From NCBI RefSeq assembly GCF_003628145.1, contig NZ_RBZV01000006.1, positions 62,001-126,000 of the forward strand: a stretch of DNA of 64,000 nt, read 5' to 3'. This stretch comes from Trinickia fusca. Its GTDB lineage: Bacteria > Pseudomonadota > Gammaproteobacteria > Burkholderiales > Burkholderiaceae. Of the stretch, positions 52,513-62,928 are shown one piece after another (position 1 is the stretch's first letter; each line of letters begins with the position of its first letter). The notes below the pieces were generated by a model that had not been told where the DNA came from, did not search any database, and saw nothing but the letters and a program-made list of their open reading frames with translations. The position numbers and the translations under genes are program-made.

Positions 52513-53394
52513 TTATCGGGTCCGACCGGCATCCAACGATCGTCGGTCCTGAGAGACTTCCGGCGGCCCGGCCAGGACGGTGCTGTTCGACCCCGTGGTG
52601 TCACGCCAGAACGACATCTTGTCGAGACGTTGGAACAGATCGGGCGGAAGCAAGGTCGGGCGTGAAACAGTCCGAACCTCGGAACTCACGCTATGCAGCC
52701 CAGGCACGCCCAGGGCGTGATCGAATTTGTCGATGCTTTCTTGATCCGCCATCTCCAAGCCGGTAAACCGATGTTCGAACATGGGTTCGCCGATGAAGTC
52801 GTAGACGGCTCGTAACGCGCGCTGCGGATCGGTTGCCAAGTACGTGTATTCGAGCAGGAGCAAACGGTCCGACTGTTCGCCGTAGAAGCCCTCTCGCGTA
52901 ACGTTCCATGACGCCCCTACAATGCGATCGGCACGCATCAGCGTATCGGTACGGCTGTAGACACTGCGTGCCTCCGTCCCGTCGTTGAAGAATGACGGAA
53001 TGGCTGTCTGATTCTTGCGGAACAGCCGCTCGAGACTATCGACGACCCAAGCGAGGCTGCGCACGCAGACGATCATCTTCGATTCCGGGAAAATCGTGCT
53101 GACGAGCGGCAGCAAAACAGGCCAGCTTCGATTCGAATCGAAGATCATCGTCTTGCCCGACTGCACAGCCTGCTCGTAGTAGCTCTTGAACACCCCCTCG
53201 TAGAGACGGCTTCTCAGGTCGTCGCTCATGATCGGATAGTGTTCATTCGGAATGCTGATTGATTGCCGAATGGCTGAAACGATGCCGAAAATAGGGCTCG
53301 TGATCGTGGCGTGGAAGCGCGGGTTCTGCGCCAGCAGTGTCGACAGCAAGGTCGAGCCTGCGCGGGGCAGGCCGCATATGAAGTGAGCTTTCAT
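52513..53394 (-). CDS. Sulfotransferase-family protein (293 aa)
   Basis: The N-terminus FICGLPRAGSTLLSTLL is the PAPS 5'-phosphosulfate-binding loop. A second PAPS-binding segment is near KMIVCVRSLAWVVDSLERLF, and FDSNRSW lies in the core. It is cytoplasmic, with no signal peptide. It lies between the ABC exporter and the oxygenase gene, 34 bases before the exporter, so it belongs to the adhesin operon. The likely substrate is the adhesin or its glycan, but a small molecule cannot be excluded. Confidence 0.82.
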   Translation of the reverse strand: MKAHFICGLPRAGSTLLSTLLAQNPRFHATITSPIFGIVSAIRQSISIPNEHYPIMSDDLRSRLYEGVFKSYYEQAVQSGKTMIFDSNRSWPVLLPLVSTIFPESKMIVCVRSLAWVVDSLERLFRKNQTAIPSFFNDGTEARSVYSRTDTLMRADRIVGASWNVTREGFYGEQSDRLLLLEYTYLATDPQRALRAVYDFIGEPMFEHRFTGLEMADQESIDKFDHALGVPGLHSVSSEVRTVSRPTLLPPDLFQRLDKMSFWRDTTGSNSTVLAGPPEVSQDRRSLDAGRTR

Positions 53395-53446
53395 CGTGTT
53401 GTGTAATGTTTTGTTATTCGGCGTGACGGCATTCCTTCAAATGCCG

Positions 53447-53917
53447 TCACGCCGAACAAAGAAAGCCGAAAGACAGAATGATTCGCGGCCGGTCGCCCAA
53501 CACAGCTGTCGTACCGTGCAACTTCAAGCCGGCATCCACGCGATAGATTCCGCCCTCGGGAACGTCCAGAATTTCGTTGTCGATAATCGGCTGCCCCCCC
53601 GCCTGCGGCTTGGAGATCATCACGTTGAAGCGCGTGTGGATCAGCCCGCCCTGATTCGGGTCCCGATGCATGTGCACCGCTCCCCCCCTGGTAATCAAGC
53701 TGCACAAGTCGCGGTAGAGTGGCTCCGGCGGCGTATTCCGCAAACCGAATCGCTCGATGATCGATAGCTTGATTTTCCAGACCTCAGCCGGAACGTTCGT
53801 GAATAAATGCAAACTCGCGAACTGACGCCCGAACCCGTTCGGCTGGAAACGTCGTACGTTTGCCAGTGCCCACGCACGTATCGGTTCCAGCTTGGTCTCA
53901 TCGAATAACGGTTCCAT
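53447..53917 (-). CDS. Small Fe(II)/2-oxoglutarate hydroxylase (156 aa)
   Basis: I set the start at MEPLFDETKLEPIR (53917), with GGGGGCGAG upstream. The metal-binding HxD-type motif is HMHRDPN, with the distal His in KLHGTTAV and the cosubstrate Arg in RPRIILSFGF. A GGIYRVDAG segment is typical of double-stranded beta-helix oxygenases that hydroxylate amino-acid side chains. It lies 84 bases downstream of the adhesin stop and before the sulfotransferase. Hydroxylation of the adhesin is an attractive inference. Confidence 0.7.
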   Translation of the reverse strand: MEPLFDETKLEPIRAWALANVRRFQPNGFGRQFASLHLFTNVPAEVWKIKLSIIERFGLRNTPPEPLYRDLCSLITRGGAVHMHRDPNQGGLIHTRFNVMISKPQAGGQPIIDNEILDVPEGGIYRVDAGLKLHGTTAVLGDRPRIILSFGFLCSA

Positions 53918-54001
53918 CTCGCCCCCGCATCGCAACAACCGCCGCCAGCCGACCGAGCGCCGCGAAAGTGCGGCGCAAGGCGCGGCAAGCGGCAGCGCGG
54001 A

Positions 54002-57000
54002 CTACAACCCCGACCCTGGCACGCCGCCGTGAGTCAGATGGATGTTGTGGTTGACGATGACCTGAACGTTCGAGCCACTGAACTCATAGATGTCATACGT
54101 CTGCATCGCGCCGTGGACATCGTTGTGATTGACGTGTCCGACAAGCGACCAGTTGCCCGTCAATCCCGCACTTGCGCCAGCCTGAGCGATCGGCGTGAAG
54201 GCCTCGAAGTCCAGCGTGTTCGTGGCGTTGCCGTCGATCACCCACTGCTTCATCGGCACGTTCGGCCCGAGCGGCGTGGTCCGGCCGCCATGCGATCCCG
54301 TATAGCTGGCGTCCCACGTTGATCCCGACCACGTTTCGCCGTTACCGCCGCCATCGAGGAACACCCCCATGCTCGACGTGTCGAGCACGCTCCGGATGTC
54401 GAACTTCAACGTATTGCCGTTGCCGTTCAAATCGAAGCGTTCGATGTTGTGGATGTGGGCGTTCAGATCGCTGCCGTTGGTGGCGATCGTCAAGTCCAGG
54501 GTGGCATTGACGGTGTTGTGCGTATCGAATTGCAGCGTGTTGATATGACCTTGCTGCACGATGCCGCCGTCCCAGCGCGAACCGGGCGTATCGAAATTGG
54601 CGATGTTGTCGCCGTTCACCACCAAGGTGTTGTTGCCGCCACCGCCCTGGAGTACGTCCACACCGCCATTGCCGACGAGTGTCGCGTTGCCCGGCCCGCC
54701 GACCAGCTGGTCAGAGCCGGACGTACCGGTCACCGTGTTGTTGCTCGCGCTCCAGCTATTGGTGTAGCTGGACGCGAAGGGCATCGGCGAACCCGGCGCC
54801 GCCGTGCCGCCTGTCTGGCTGTTCGCGCCATAAACCACTTCGACCTTACCCGCGTTCGAACCGTCGGTCGTGTCGCCCGCATTGCCGAGCACCACGTCCC
54901 ACAGACCATCGCCATTGATGTCAGAGAACTGAACGGGTCCACCGCTCGAATTGTTGAGCAGCTCCAGATGGTTCGGCTGCTGAAACCAGCTCGTGCCGTA
55001 GTTGGCGTATTTGCCCGGCTGATAGTCAGGGCTCCCCCACAGAACATAGTATTGGCTGCCGCTTTGGTAAACCGTGTCCTGGTAGCCGTCGCCATTCAGA
55101 TCCGCCCGCAGGATGGGAACGCCAAGGTTCATCGGATATCCAGTGTTCCCCGAGAAATTCGTGTTCGTCGGGTCGCCTATGATGAACCCCATGGCATTCG
55201 GCGTATTGCTGGCCATTGCGTTGTACAGCGCGTCGACGGACAGCGTGGGGATGCCGCCCGGGTCGTTCAGGTGCGTATGGACGTAGTTGGCGAGCCACTT
55301 GCCGTCGATGACGAAGTCGAAGGTATTGGGATTGCCCGAGTTGGCGCCGGCCGAGCTGCGGCAGGAAATCACGAGATCGTCGTACCCGCTGCCAGTCAAA
55401 TCCATCGACTTGATCTGGTAGCCGAACTGGTCACCCGCGTTGGTCGCGCTGTTCCAGGTGATGTAGAAGCCCTGTCCCGGCTGGAGGTTGTTGACATCAA
55501 CCCCCGTCCCGTCATTGCGGCCGAAGATGATGGCCACACGACCGTTGTTGGCCCGAGTGTTGAACGAGCCGTCGGCCTGGCCGACGGCAATGTCGGTCAA
55601 TCCGTCTCCCGTGAGACAGCCGATCGGCTGGGCCCACAGGTCCTGCGGCGTGTAATAGCCGTCGCCTTCGCCGAGCGGATGCAGCGCATCGGTGCTATAG
55701 ACGTAAAAGCCCTTGTTCGCGGCCAGGTTCATCGACGTGCCAGGCAGCGTCAGGTTGTCCAAGCCGACGGGGGAGCTCGGCGTGTAGCCGACGATCAGGT
55801 CGCCATAGGTCGTGGGGGAACCGCCACCGCTGCTTCCCGTCCCGCCGTCCGTCCAGAAGAGATCCGGGCGACCGGCGCCATTGATATCGTAATAAGGTGC
55901 GAGCTGACCAAACACCGCAGTATTGGTGGGAGCCCCCCCTCCGTGATAGGCGGTATCGGTGTGAAGCGGCACATAGAACTGCGTTGTCGTGCCACTCGTG
56001 AGCGTGGAGCCAGTCAACGACTGCGCCCATCCGCCGGAGCCAAGCGCCTCGTTGTAGATGACCTCCGCGACAATCTGAGGACTGCCTTGGGAGTAGCCGC
56101 CAATCCTGTTTGCGGCGACAAGCTCGCTATGACCGTCGCCGCCCATGTTGGAGGTGAACGTATAGTTGGCGAGCGCAAGCGCCATGCCGGTCCAGGCATA
56201 CCCGCCGGTCGCCGCCCCGGCACCATGAGCTTCCCCCCATCCGGGCGCGGTACCAACGTTTTGCAGGTCGACAAAGCCCGTTCCATTAGCGGCAGTGTTC
56301 TCCTGTCCGTCAACCACATACACCATGCCGTTGTTGTTCGCCGCGCCGCTGCCGGGTGCCCACAGGAACAGATCGCGCGTCCCGTCCCCGTTCAAATCAT
56401 CGCCGACGAGAACGGTCGAGCCAAGCTGCGCGTTCGGCCGCCCCAATTGGCGATAGACCTGCACGCCGTTGCCGAGCCACGTATTCGTGCTCGTGTTGTT
56501 CGCCTCCGTCCACAGATCCTGGTTGACGTGGGCAGCGTTTTCGGTGCCGGTGAGGACGTCGACATTCGGCGTATTGGTGAAGCCGACGTCTCCGGCCGGA
56601 TTACGGACCTGCAACTCCACCGTCATCTGATTGATCGGCAGGTAGGTGTTCTGCCAATTGTTGTTGGCATAGAACGTTGCGGGCGCCACCCAGGTCGTCA
56701 GCGTCGGCGTGTTGCCGGCCGTGACCGTGAGGTCGGCCGCTTGCAGCGTATAGGTGGTTTCCGACGTCGCCGTGGTCAATCCCGTGCCACTGGCATACGT
56801 AAAGGTGAAGTCGACGACGACGATGTCGCCCGGCTTGCTCTTGGATGCCGTGGTCGGGTCGATCTGGAAGTAGACGGGCACACCGGTATGGCCACCCGAC
56901 ACGTTGTAGATCTCCGCCGCGCTCAAACCGTTCGCCAGCGCGGGGATGCCGACCGGTTGCGCATAGTAGTTCGAGCTGGCGCCGGCCGGTGTCTGTACCT

Positions 57001-60000
57001 GCACAAAGCGTGCGTTCGCGACTTGTGTTTCGATCGTGACGGCGAGATTGGACGACATCGCCGATGTATTGCCGGCGAGATCGACTTGGTAGGCCGAATA
57101 GGAATACGTCCCATCGGCCTGAGATGCCGGATCGGTGAATTGCCAAGCCCCCGAACCATTCGACGTCGCCTGGCCGATGGACGCGCCATTGCGATAGACG
57201 ACGATCAGCGACCCCGGCTCCTCGACGGTGCCGGCGAGAATGGGCTGCGTCGCCATCGTCAAGTCGTCGGTCGTGTTGCCGAAATTGGCGCTGCCTCCTC
57301 CGCCGGAATTCGTGCCTGTGCTCCAGTTGGGACTGCCCGTGTACATCGTGTCGTTCTGCAACGTGAACGTCGGTGCCACCGTGGTGCGGTCGATGACGAC
57401 CTGGAACACCGGCGAGATCGCCGACGTGTTGCCCGCCGGGTCGATCTCGCGCGTGACATACGAGTAGGTGCCGTCCGATGCCGGCGCGGCGAAGGTCGAG
57501 AACGTGAATGACCCGCCCGCGCCTGCCTGGGTGTGCGCCACCGAGGTCGAGGTCGTGATGCTGCCCGACACGGTGAGCTGGTAGAGATCGACCGCTGAGC
57601 CAGGATCCTCGCCTGTGCCCTCCATCGCGAGGGTGTGCGAGTTAGTGCGGGCGTCCGAATTGGTGCCGGAGGTCCCGACGCCGAACGAATCGGTGGCTGG
57701 CGTCAACGAGGTGATCGTCGGCGTCGGGCAATCGGTGTCGATCGTCACGAGCACCGGCGCATCGAAGGTCGACGTATTGCCCGCCACGTCCACCTGCTGC
57801 GCCTGGAACGTGTGGACCCCATCGAGCATCGGCGAGGCTTGAATCGTGTACGAGCCGGTCGACGAATCGGCCACGACCGTGCCGATCGTGGCGCCGTCCT
57901 GCACGACGGTCACGTGCGCACCGGGCGTCGCGACGCCGACCATGAGCGGCGCGGTGACTCTCGTCAAGCTGTCACTGTTGGTCCCGGTCGTGCCGGCGCC
58001 GAACGTATCGTTGGTCGACAAGAGCGTCAGCGAAGGCGGCGCGACATGGGTGTCGACGACCACCTGAATCGGCACGGCAGGCGCACTGGTGTTGCCGGCC
58101 ACGTCGACCGCCACGGCCGAAACCGTGTACGTTGCGTCGGGCATGGAGGTCGGTGTGAGCGACCAGCTACCCGAGGCGCCGACAGTGACGACGCCGAGCG
58201 TCGCGACTGTCGTACCGTTGTTGGCCGTGAGGATGACGGCGTCCTGATAGGCGGCCTGCCCCGTGAAGATCGGCGTCGTGTCGTTCGTGATCCGGTCGGT
58301 GTTGCTGAAGCCCGAGTCCGAGCCCGGCGTGATCTGCAAGTTGGTCGGCGCCGGATCGTTGGTGTCGATCTGCACCGTGAGGCCCGCCGATAGCGAGCCG
58401 GTGTTGCCGGCCGGATCGACATAGCGCGACTGGATGAAGTGCGTGCCCGGGAACAGGTTGCCCGACGACACCGTCCAGGTCGAGCCGACCGCGCCGAGCG
58501 AGGTGGCAGAGCCGATCAGCGCGCCGTTGTCGTAGAGCAGCACCTCGCCGCCCGCCACTTGGTTGACACCCGTGAAGCGGGGGCCCAGGACGTTGGTGAT
58601 GTCGTCATGGTTGGTCCCGTTCGCGTTTAGCGGCGAGAAGCTGTCGTCGACCTGGAGCAAGGCCGGTGTCGTGCCCGCCGTGGCGACCGTATCGACCGTG
58701 ACGACGACATTGGCCGGCGCCGATTTGTTGTTCGCAATGTCGTACGAGGTCACGCTGAACGTGTGCGCACCGTCCGCGAGCGAGCCGAGCACTTGCAAGC
58801 TCCAGGCGCCGCTCGAGTTGGTGGTTGCCACGCCGATCGTCGTCGTGCCCTCCTTCACCAGCTCTTCCGTGCCGGCGACGGCCGTCCCCGTGAGCCAGGG
58901 GTTGGTGATGTTCGTGAGACCGTCCGAGTTGGTCCCCGTGGTGCCGCCGCCGAGGCTGTCAGAGTACGAGGCAAGCTGGGCAACCGGTGTCGGAGGTGTG
59001 GCGGTATCGATCGTCACCGCGAGCGCCGGACCCATCGCACTCGTCAAGCCGGTCATCGGATCCGAGACTTTGACCGTCACTTGATGAACACCATCGGCCA
59101 GCGACGTCGCGTCCTGAATCGTCCAGTTGCCGTTGCCGCCCGCGACGCCATGGCCCACGGACACACCATCCACGAACAGCGTGACGTTGAACCCGGCACC
59201 CGTCGTGCCGGTGAAATGTGGCGTCGTCACACGCGTGATGTCGTCGTTGTTCGTCGAGTCGATCGGCGCGGTATCGTCTGCGGTGAGCAACACCGGCGCG
59301 GGTGGCGTCGTGACTTGTTGGGCAATGGAGATCGGCGCAGCGGCCGACGTGTTCGTATTGCCCGCGATATCGACCGCTACGGCCGTGATCGTGTGCCCGC
59401 CCGGGCTCAGCGTATTGGTCTGGATCGTCCAGTGGCCCGTGCTGTCGGCATTGCCGACGCCGACGACCACGCCGTTGTCGAGCAGGCTGATCGCGGCACC
59501 GGCTTCGGCCGTGCCCGTGAAATCAGGCCGGGTGTGCGTCGTCGTCGTCGCATTGACGTCGGCGTCTGCCGGTATCAGCACCGGGGTGCTCGGCGGCGGC
59601 GTCGAGTTGTCGATGACCACCACGTCGGCGGCCGACGTGCTCGACGTATTGCCGGCCGGATCGATCGCCACCGCCACGAGGCTGTGCGAGGTACCCGCAG
59701 CCGAACCCGACAGCGGGCTCGACAGCGCGGTCGACCAGGTGCCGTTGTTGCCTGCCACGGCCTCGCCGACCGAGAGCGTCGTGCCGCCCGTCACGTCGTA
59801 GAGCTGCACGTAGGCGCCGGCCTCGGCCGTGCCGTTGAACGTCGGCTGCGTCACCGATGTGATGTTGTCGTGGTTCGTGCCCGTGGTGCCCGTGCCGAAC
59901 GTGTCCGACGAGGGAGACAGCGTGAGCGTCGGCGTCGATGTCGTAGTGTCGATCGTCACCGGCAACGGCGCCGAGGCCGCGCTCGTGTTGCCTGCGGGAT

Positions 60001-62791
60001 CGACCGACGTCGCGGTCAGGCTATGTACGCCATCGGCGAGCGAGGCCGTGTGGATCGTCCAGCCGCCGTTCGCATCGGCCGTCGCTTGACCCACCGAGAC
60101 GGTGCCGTCCATCAACGTCACCACGTCGCCAGACTCGGCCGTGCCCGTGATCGTGACCTGGCTGTCCTTCGTCAGACCGTCACTCGCGGTGCCCGCCGTG
60201 CCGACGCCGAACGTGTCGTCCACGAGATGCAGGTTCGCCGGCTTCGGATCGAGCGTGTCGAGCGTCACCGTCGTCGCCGCGCTCAGCGTCGAGGTGTTGC
60301 CGGCGATGTCGACTTGCTGCGCCGTGACTTGATATTGCCCATCCGCGCCGAGCGCGTTGCTCTGAATCGTGTAGTGGCCGCCCGCATCGGCGTTGCCATG
60401 ACCGATCGACAAGCCGTTCGCATACAGCGTGACGAGCGAACCCGCTTCCGCGCCGCTGCCCGTGAAGACCGGTGTCGTGACGTTCGTGATGCCGTCCGTG
60501 TGCGAGACGCCCGAATCCGAACCCGGATCGAGCGTAGGCGCCGCTAGCGGCGCTGCGGCGTTGTCGATGACGACGACGTCGGCCGCCGACGCGCTCGACG
60601 TGTTACCGGCCGGGTCGATCGCCACGGCCACGAGGCTGTGCGAGGTACCCGCATCCGAACCCGAGAGCGGGCTCGCAAGGGTTGTCGTCCAGGATCCGGT
60701 CGCATCGGCTGTCGCTTGTCCCACGGAAACCGTCGTACCGCCCGTCACGTCATAGAGCTGCACATAGGCGCCCGGATCGGCCGTGCCATTGAACGTCGGT
60801 TGCGTCGCCGACGTGATGTTGTCGTGGTTCGTGCCTGTCGTGCCCGCGCCGAACGTATCCGACGATGACGAGAGGGCGAGCGTAGGCTTCGGCGCGTCCG
60901 TATCGATCGTCACCGGCAGCACCGCCGACGCTGCACTCGTGTTGCCTGCCGCATCGGTCGAGGTTGCCGTCAGGCTATGCACGCCGTCCGCGAGCGAGGC
61001 CGTGTTGATCGTCCAGCCGCCGTTCGCATTGGCCGTCGCCTGCCCCACCGAGACCGTGCCGTCCATCAGCGTCACCACGTCGCCGGCTTCAGCAGTCCCA
61101 GTGATCGTGATCTGACTGTCCTTCGTCAGGCCGTCACTCGCGGTGCCCGCCGTGCCAACGCCGAAGGTATCGTCTACGAGGTGCAGGTTGGCCGGCTTGG
61201 CATCGAGCGTGTCGAGCGTCACCGTCGTCGCCGTGCTCAGCGTCGACGTGTTGCCGGCGATGTCCACTTGTTGCGCCGTGACTTGATACTGCCCATCGGC
61301 GCCCAGTGCGGTGCTCTGAATCGTGTAGTGGCCGGTCGCGTCGGCATTCGCCTGCCCGATCGACATCCCGTTCGCGTACAGCGTGACGAGCGAGCCGGCT
61401 TCCGCGCCACTGCCCGTGAAGACCGGCGCGGTGACATTCGTGATGCCGTCCGTATGCGAGACGCCCGAATCCGAGCCCGGATCGAGCGTGGGCGCCGCCA
61501 ACGGCGCGATGACGGTATCGAGCGTGACGCCCAACGAGACCGACGTACTCGTATTGCCGGCCCGGTCGACCGCATAGCTCGTGAAGGTATTGCTGCCCTC
61601 CGTCATCGCCTGCGACACCTGTACCGTGTACTGGCCGTTGACGTCGGCAATCGCCGATACGGTATGCCCCTGAGCATCGGACACATAGACGGTATCGCCG
61701 GGATGGGCGGTCCCGATCAGAGACGGCAGCTTGACGTTGGTAATGTCGTCGCTATTCGTGCCGCTCGTGCCGACGCCGAAGGAATCCGAGCTCGGGGCCA
61801 GCTGCAGCGTAGGCGTCGTGGCGTGGGTGTCGATCACCACGCTCGTCGGCGCCGACAGCGAACTCGCCAAAGGGCCTTGCTGGGCCTGGAACACGACGTT
61901 GTAGGTACCGTCGGCCATCGGAGCGCTGGGCGTGATCGTGAATTGCCCGTTGCTGTCGGTTGGCGCCGTGCCGAGCGACACCAGGTTCCCGTGCCCGTCG
62001 ACGGCATAGGCCGTGATGAGCGCACCGGCTGGTCCGCTGCCGACCAGTTGGGGCTGCGTGACGTTCTGGATGACGGGTGCGCCCGGCGTGGGATCCTTGT
62101 CGCCGGGGGAAAGCAGGAAGTTCGGTGTAGCCGGCACACTAGGCGCCTGCGCGGCCGATGCAGGCCCATTCAGGCCCGACGGCCCAAACCCGCCGCCGTG
62201 AACATCCCCAATCCCGAATTCGTCGTTGGACGGCACATCGATGTACGGGTCAATCGGCTTCTCGCTAAGACGTGCCAGATATTCGGGGGTCTCGTCGGTC
62301 GTGCGCACGTCCGTGCGCAAGTCGCCCATCAGCCCGGAGTCGCCGAGGCCCGCGTTCTTGATGCCGGAGGTGGTGACGTCACCCATGACCTGCCCCGTCA
62401 CCGTGTCGCTCTGAAGTGACTCGTCACCGGCCGCGTTCATGAACGGTCGCAATCCAAACGCGCCGCCCTGGCCTGGCGCAGCAACGCCTTGAAGTTGCAC
62501 CCCTGCCGGCAGCTCGAACTTTTCATTGCCTTGTTCGGTGGCAACGAGCGGTTGAGCGCCGAGCCGAATGACGACACTCTCATCGGCAAGCTGCGCGCCG
62601 ACGTTGGGCAGGACAGCCGATTCGTCCGGCGTGTGCACGACCAGGTCGCCACCATCGCGCGCAATCGTCGAATTGGCGGGCAGGCTCGAAATGATGAGCT
62701 CGTCGCCCTTTTCCAGGCCGGCTTCTTTCAGTTGCTCCAACGTCGTCGGTGCAACCTTGCCCCCACGCATTAACATCACTTTCGTCGTCAT
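54002..62791 (-). CDS. Giant type I-secreted adhesin with Ig-like and FG-GAP-like repeats (2929 aa)
   Basis: I set the start at MTTKVMLMRGGKVAP (62791), with GGAG upstream. The N-terminal 230 residues have a small conserved head (TLEQLKEAGLEKGDELIIS). About 16 bacterial Ig-like repeats follow (each ending VTIDT-like and carrying AGNTS), to about residue 1900. The C-terminal part holds about seven FG-GAP/dockerin-like calcium motifs (DDLNGDGTRDLF, DINGDGLWDVV), suggesting a beta-propeller. A short RTX-like stretch (SGSDQLVGGPGNATLVGNGG) and a C-terminal type I signal region complete it. No signal peptide is present, as expected for this route. Likely a biofilm or cell-cell adhesin. Confidence 0.88.
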   Translation of the reverse strand: MTTKVMLMRGGKVAPTTLEQLKEAGLEKGDELIISSLPANSTIARDGGDLVVHTPDESAVLPNVGAQLADESVVIRLGAQPLVATEQGNEKFELPAGVQLQGVAAPGQGGAFGLRPFMNAAGDESLQSDTVTGQVMGDVTTSGIKNAGLGDSGLMGDLRTDVRTTDETPEYLARLSEKPIDPYIDVPSNDEFGIGDVHGGGFGPSGLNGPASAAQAPSVPATPNFLLSPGDKDPTPGAPVIQNVTQPQLVGSGPAGALITAYAVDGHGNLVSLGTAPTDSNGQFTITPSAPMADGTYNVVFQAQQGPLASSLSAPTSVVIDTHATTPTLQLAPSSDSFGVGTSGTNSDDITNVKLPSLIGTAHPGDTVYVSDAQGHTVSAIADVNGQYTVQVSQAMTEGSNTFTSYAVDRAGNTSTSVSLGVTLDTVIAPLAAPTLDPGSDSGVSHTDGITNVTAPVFTGSGAEAGSLVTLYANGMSIGQANADATGHYTIQSTALGADGQYQVTAQQVDIAGNTSTLSTATTVTLDTLDAKPANLHLVDDTFGVGTAGTASDGLTKDSQITITGTAEAGDVVTLMDGTVSVGQATANANGGWTINTASLADGVHSLTATSTDAAGNTSAASAVLPVTIDTDAPKPTLALSSSSDTFGAGTTGTNHDNITSATQPTFNGTADPGAYVQLYDVTGGTTVSVGQATADATGSWTTTLASPLSGSDAGTSHSLVAVAIDPAGNTSSASAADVVVIDNAAAPLAAPTLDPGSDSGVSHTDGITNVTTPVFTGSGAEAGSLVTLYANGLSIGHGNADAGGHYTIQSNALGADGQYQVTAQQVDIAGNTSTLSAATTVTLDTLDPKPANLHLVDDTFGVGTAGTASDGLTKDSQVTITGTAESGDVVTLMDGTVSVGQATADANGGWTIHTASLADGVHSLTATSVDPAGNTSAASAPLPVTIDTTTSTPTLTLSPSSDTFGTGTTGTNHDNITSVTQPTFNGTAEAGAYVQLYDVTGGTTLSVGEAVAGNNGTWSTALSSPLSGSAAGTSHSLVAVAIDPAGNTSSTSAADVVVIDNSTPPPSTPVLIPADADVNATTTTHTRPDFTGTAEAGAAISLLDNGVVVGVGNADSTGHWTIQTNTLSPGGHTITAVAVDIAGNTNTSAAAPISIAQQVTTPPAPVLLTADDTAPIDSTNNDDITRVTTPHFTGTTGAGFNVTLFVDGVSVGHGVAGGNGNWTIQDATSLADGVHQVTVKVSDPMTGLTSAMGPALAVTIDTATPPTPVAQLASYSDSLGGGTTGTNSDGLTNITNPWLTGTAVAGTEELVKEGTTTIGVATTNSSGAWSLQVLGSLADGAHTFSVTSYDIANNKSAPANVVVTVDTVATAGTTPALLQVDDSFSPLNANGTNHDDITNVLGPRFTGVNQVAGGEVLLYDNGALIGSATSLGAVGSTWTVSSGNLFPGTHFIQSRYVDPAGNTGSLSAGLTVQIDTNDPAPTNLQITPGSDSGFSNTDRITNDTTPIFTGQAAYQDAVILTANNGTTVATLGVVTVGASGSWSLTPTSMPDATYTVSAVAVDVAGNTSAPAVPIQVVVDTHVAPPSLTLLSTNDTFGAGTTGTNSDSLTRVTAPLMVGVATPGAHVTVVQDGATIGTVVADSSTGSYTIQASPMLDGVHTFQAQQVDVAGNTSTFDAPVLVTIDTDCPTPTITSLTPATDSFGVGTSGTNSDARTNSHTLAMEGTGEDPGSAVDLYQLTVSGSITTSTSVAHTQAGAGGSFTFSTFAAPASDGTYSYVTREIDPAGNTSAISPVFQVVIDRTTVAPTFTLQNDTMYTGSPNWSTGTNSGGGGSANFGNTTDDLTMATQPILAGTVEEPGSLIVVYRNGASIGQATSNGSGAWQFTDPASQADGTYSYSAYQVDLAGNTSAMSSNLAVTIETQVANARFVQVQTPAGASSNYYAQPVGIPALANGLSAAEIYNVSGGHTGVPVYFQIDPTTASKSKPGDIVVVDFTFTYASGTGLTTATSETTYTLQAADLTVTAGNTPTLTTWVAPATFYANNNWQNTYLPINQMTVELQVRNPAGDVGFTNTPNVDVLTGTENAAHVNQDLWTEANNTSTNTWLGNGVQVYRQLGRPNAQLGSTVLVGDDLNGDGTRDLFLWAPGSGAANNNGMVYVVDGQENTAANGTGFVDLQNVGTAPGWGEAHGAGAATGGYAWTGMALALANYTFTSNMGGDGHSELVAANRIGGYSQGSPQIVAEVIYNEALGSGGWAQSLTGSTLTSGTTTQFYVPLHTDTAYHGGGAPTNTAVFGQLAPYYDINGAGRPDLFWTDGGTGSSGGGSPTTYGDLIVGYTPSSPVGLDNLTLPGTSMNLAANKGFYVYSTDALHPLGEGDGYYTPQDLWAQPIGCLTGDGLTDIAVGQADGSFNTRANNGRVAIIFGRNDGTGVDVNNLQPGQGFYITWNSATNAGDQFGYQIKSMDLTGSGYDDLVISCRSSAGANSGNPNTFDFVIDGKWLANYVHTHLNDPGGIPTLSVDALYNAMASNTPNAMGFIIGDPTNTNFSGNTGYPMNLGVPILRADLNGDGYQDTVYQSGSQYYVLWGSPDYQPGKYANYGTSWFQQPNHLELLNNSSGGPVQFSDINGDGLWDVVLGNAGDTTDGSNAGKVEVVYGANSQTGGTAAPGSPMPFASSYTNSWSASNNTVTGTSGSDQLVGGPGNATLVGNGGVDVLQGGGGNNTLVVNGDNIANFDTPGSRWDGGIVQQGHINTLQFDTHNTVNATLDLTIATNGSDLNAHIHNIERFDLNGNGNTLKFDIRSVLDTSSMGVFLDGGGNGETWSGSTWDASYTGSHGGRTTPLGPNVPMKQWVIDGNATNTLDFEAFTPIAQAGASAGLTGNWSLVGHVNHNDVHGAMQTYDIYEFSGSNVQVIVNHNIHLTHGGVPGSGL
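59600..61515. repeat. Tandem 0.95-kb module duplication in the adhesin gene
   Basis: Two consecutive units of about 955 bp (about 60555-61515 and 59600-60555) each encode the same three Ig-like domains, starting APLAAPTLDPGSDSGVSHTD. The protein copies differ at only a few positions. This is a recent in-frame duplication that lengthened the stalk. Confidence 0.75.
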
Positions 62792-62928
62792 GGAATAGTC
62801 TCCAAGTCGCAAGGCCGCTGACCCGCCATGCGGGTCAAGCCGTACATACGTCCACTAATCAAGAACTGCCGCCAGGTTGTTTCGAAGTCGAAGCCCCGGT
62901 CAGGCGCGAATGGCACTTCGGTTTCGAT

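Noticed and set aside
54449-62419. Very long plus-strand ORFs opposite the giant adhesin
   Set aside because: Arg/Val-rich antisense readings caused by the codon bias of Ig-like repeats. They break where the repeats break and carry no domain.
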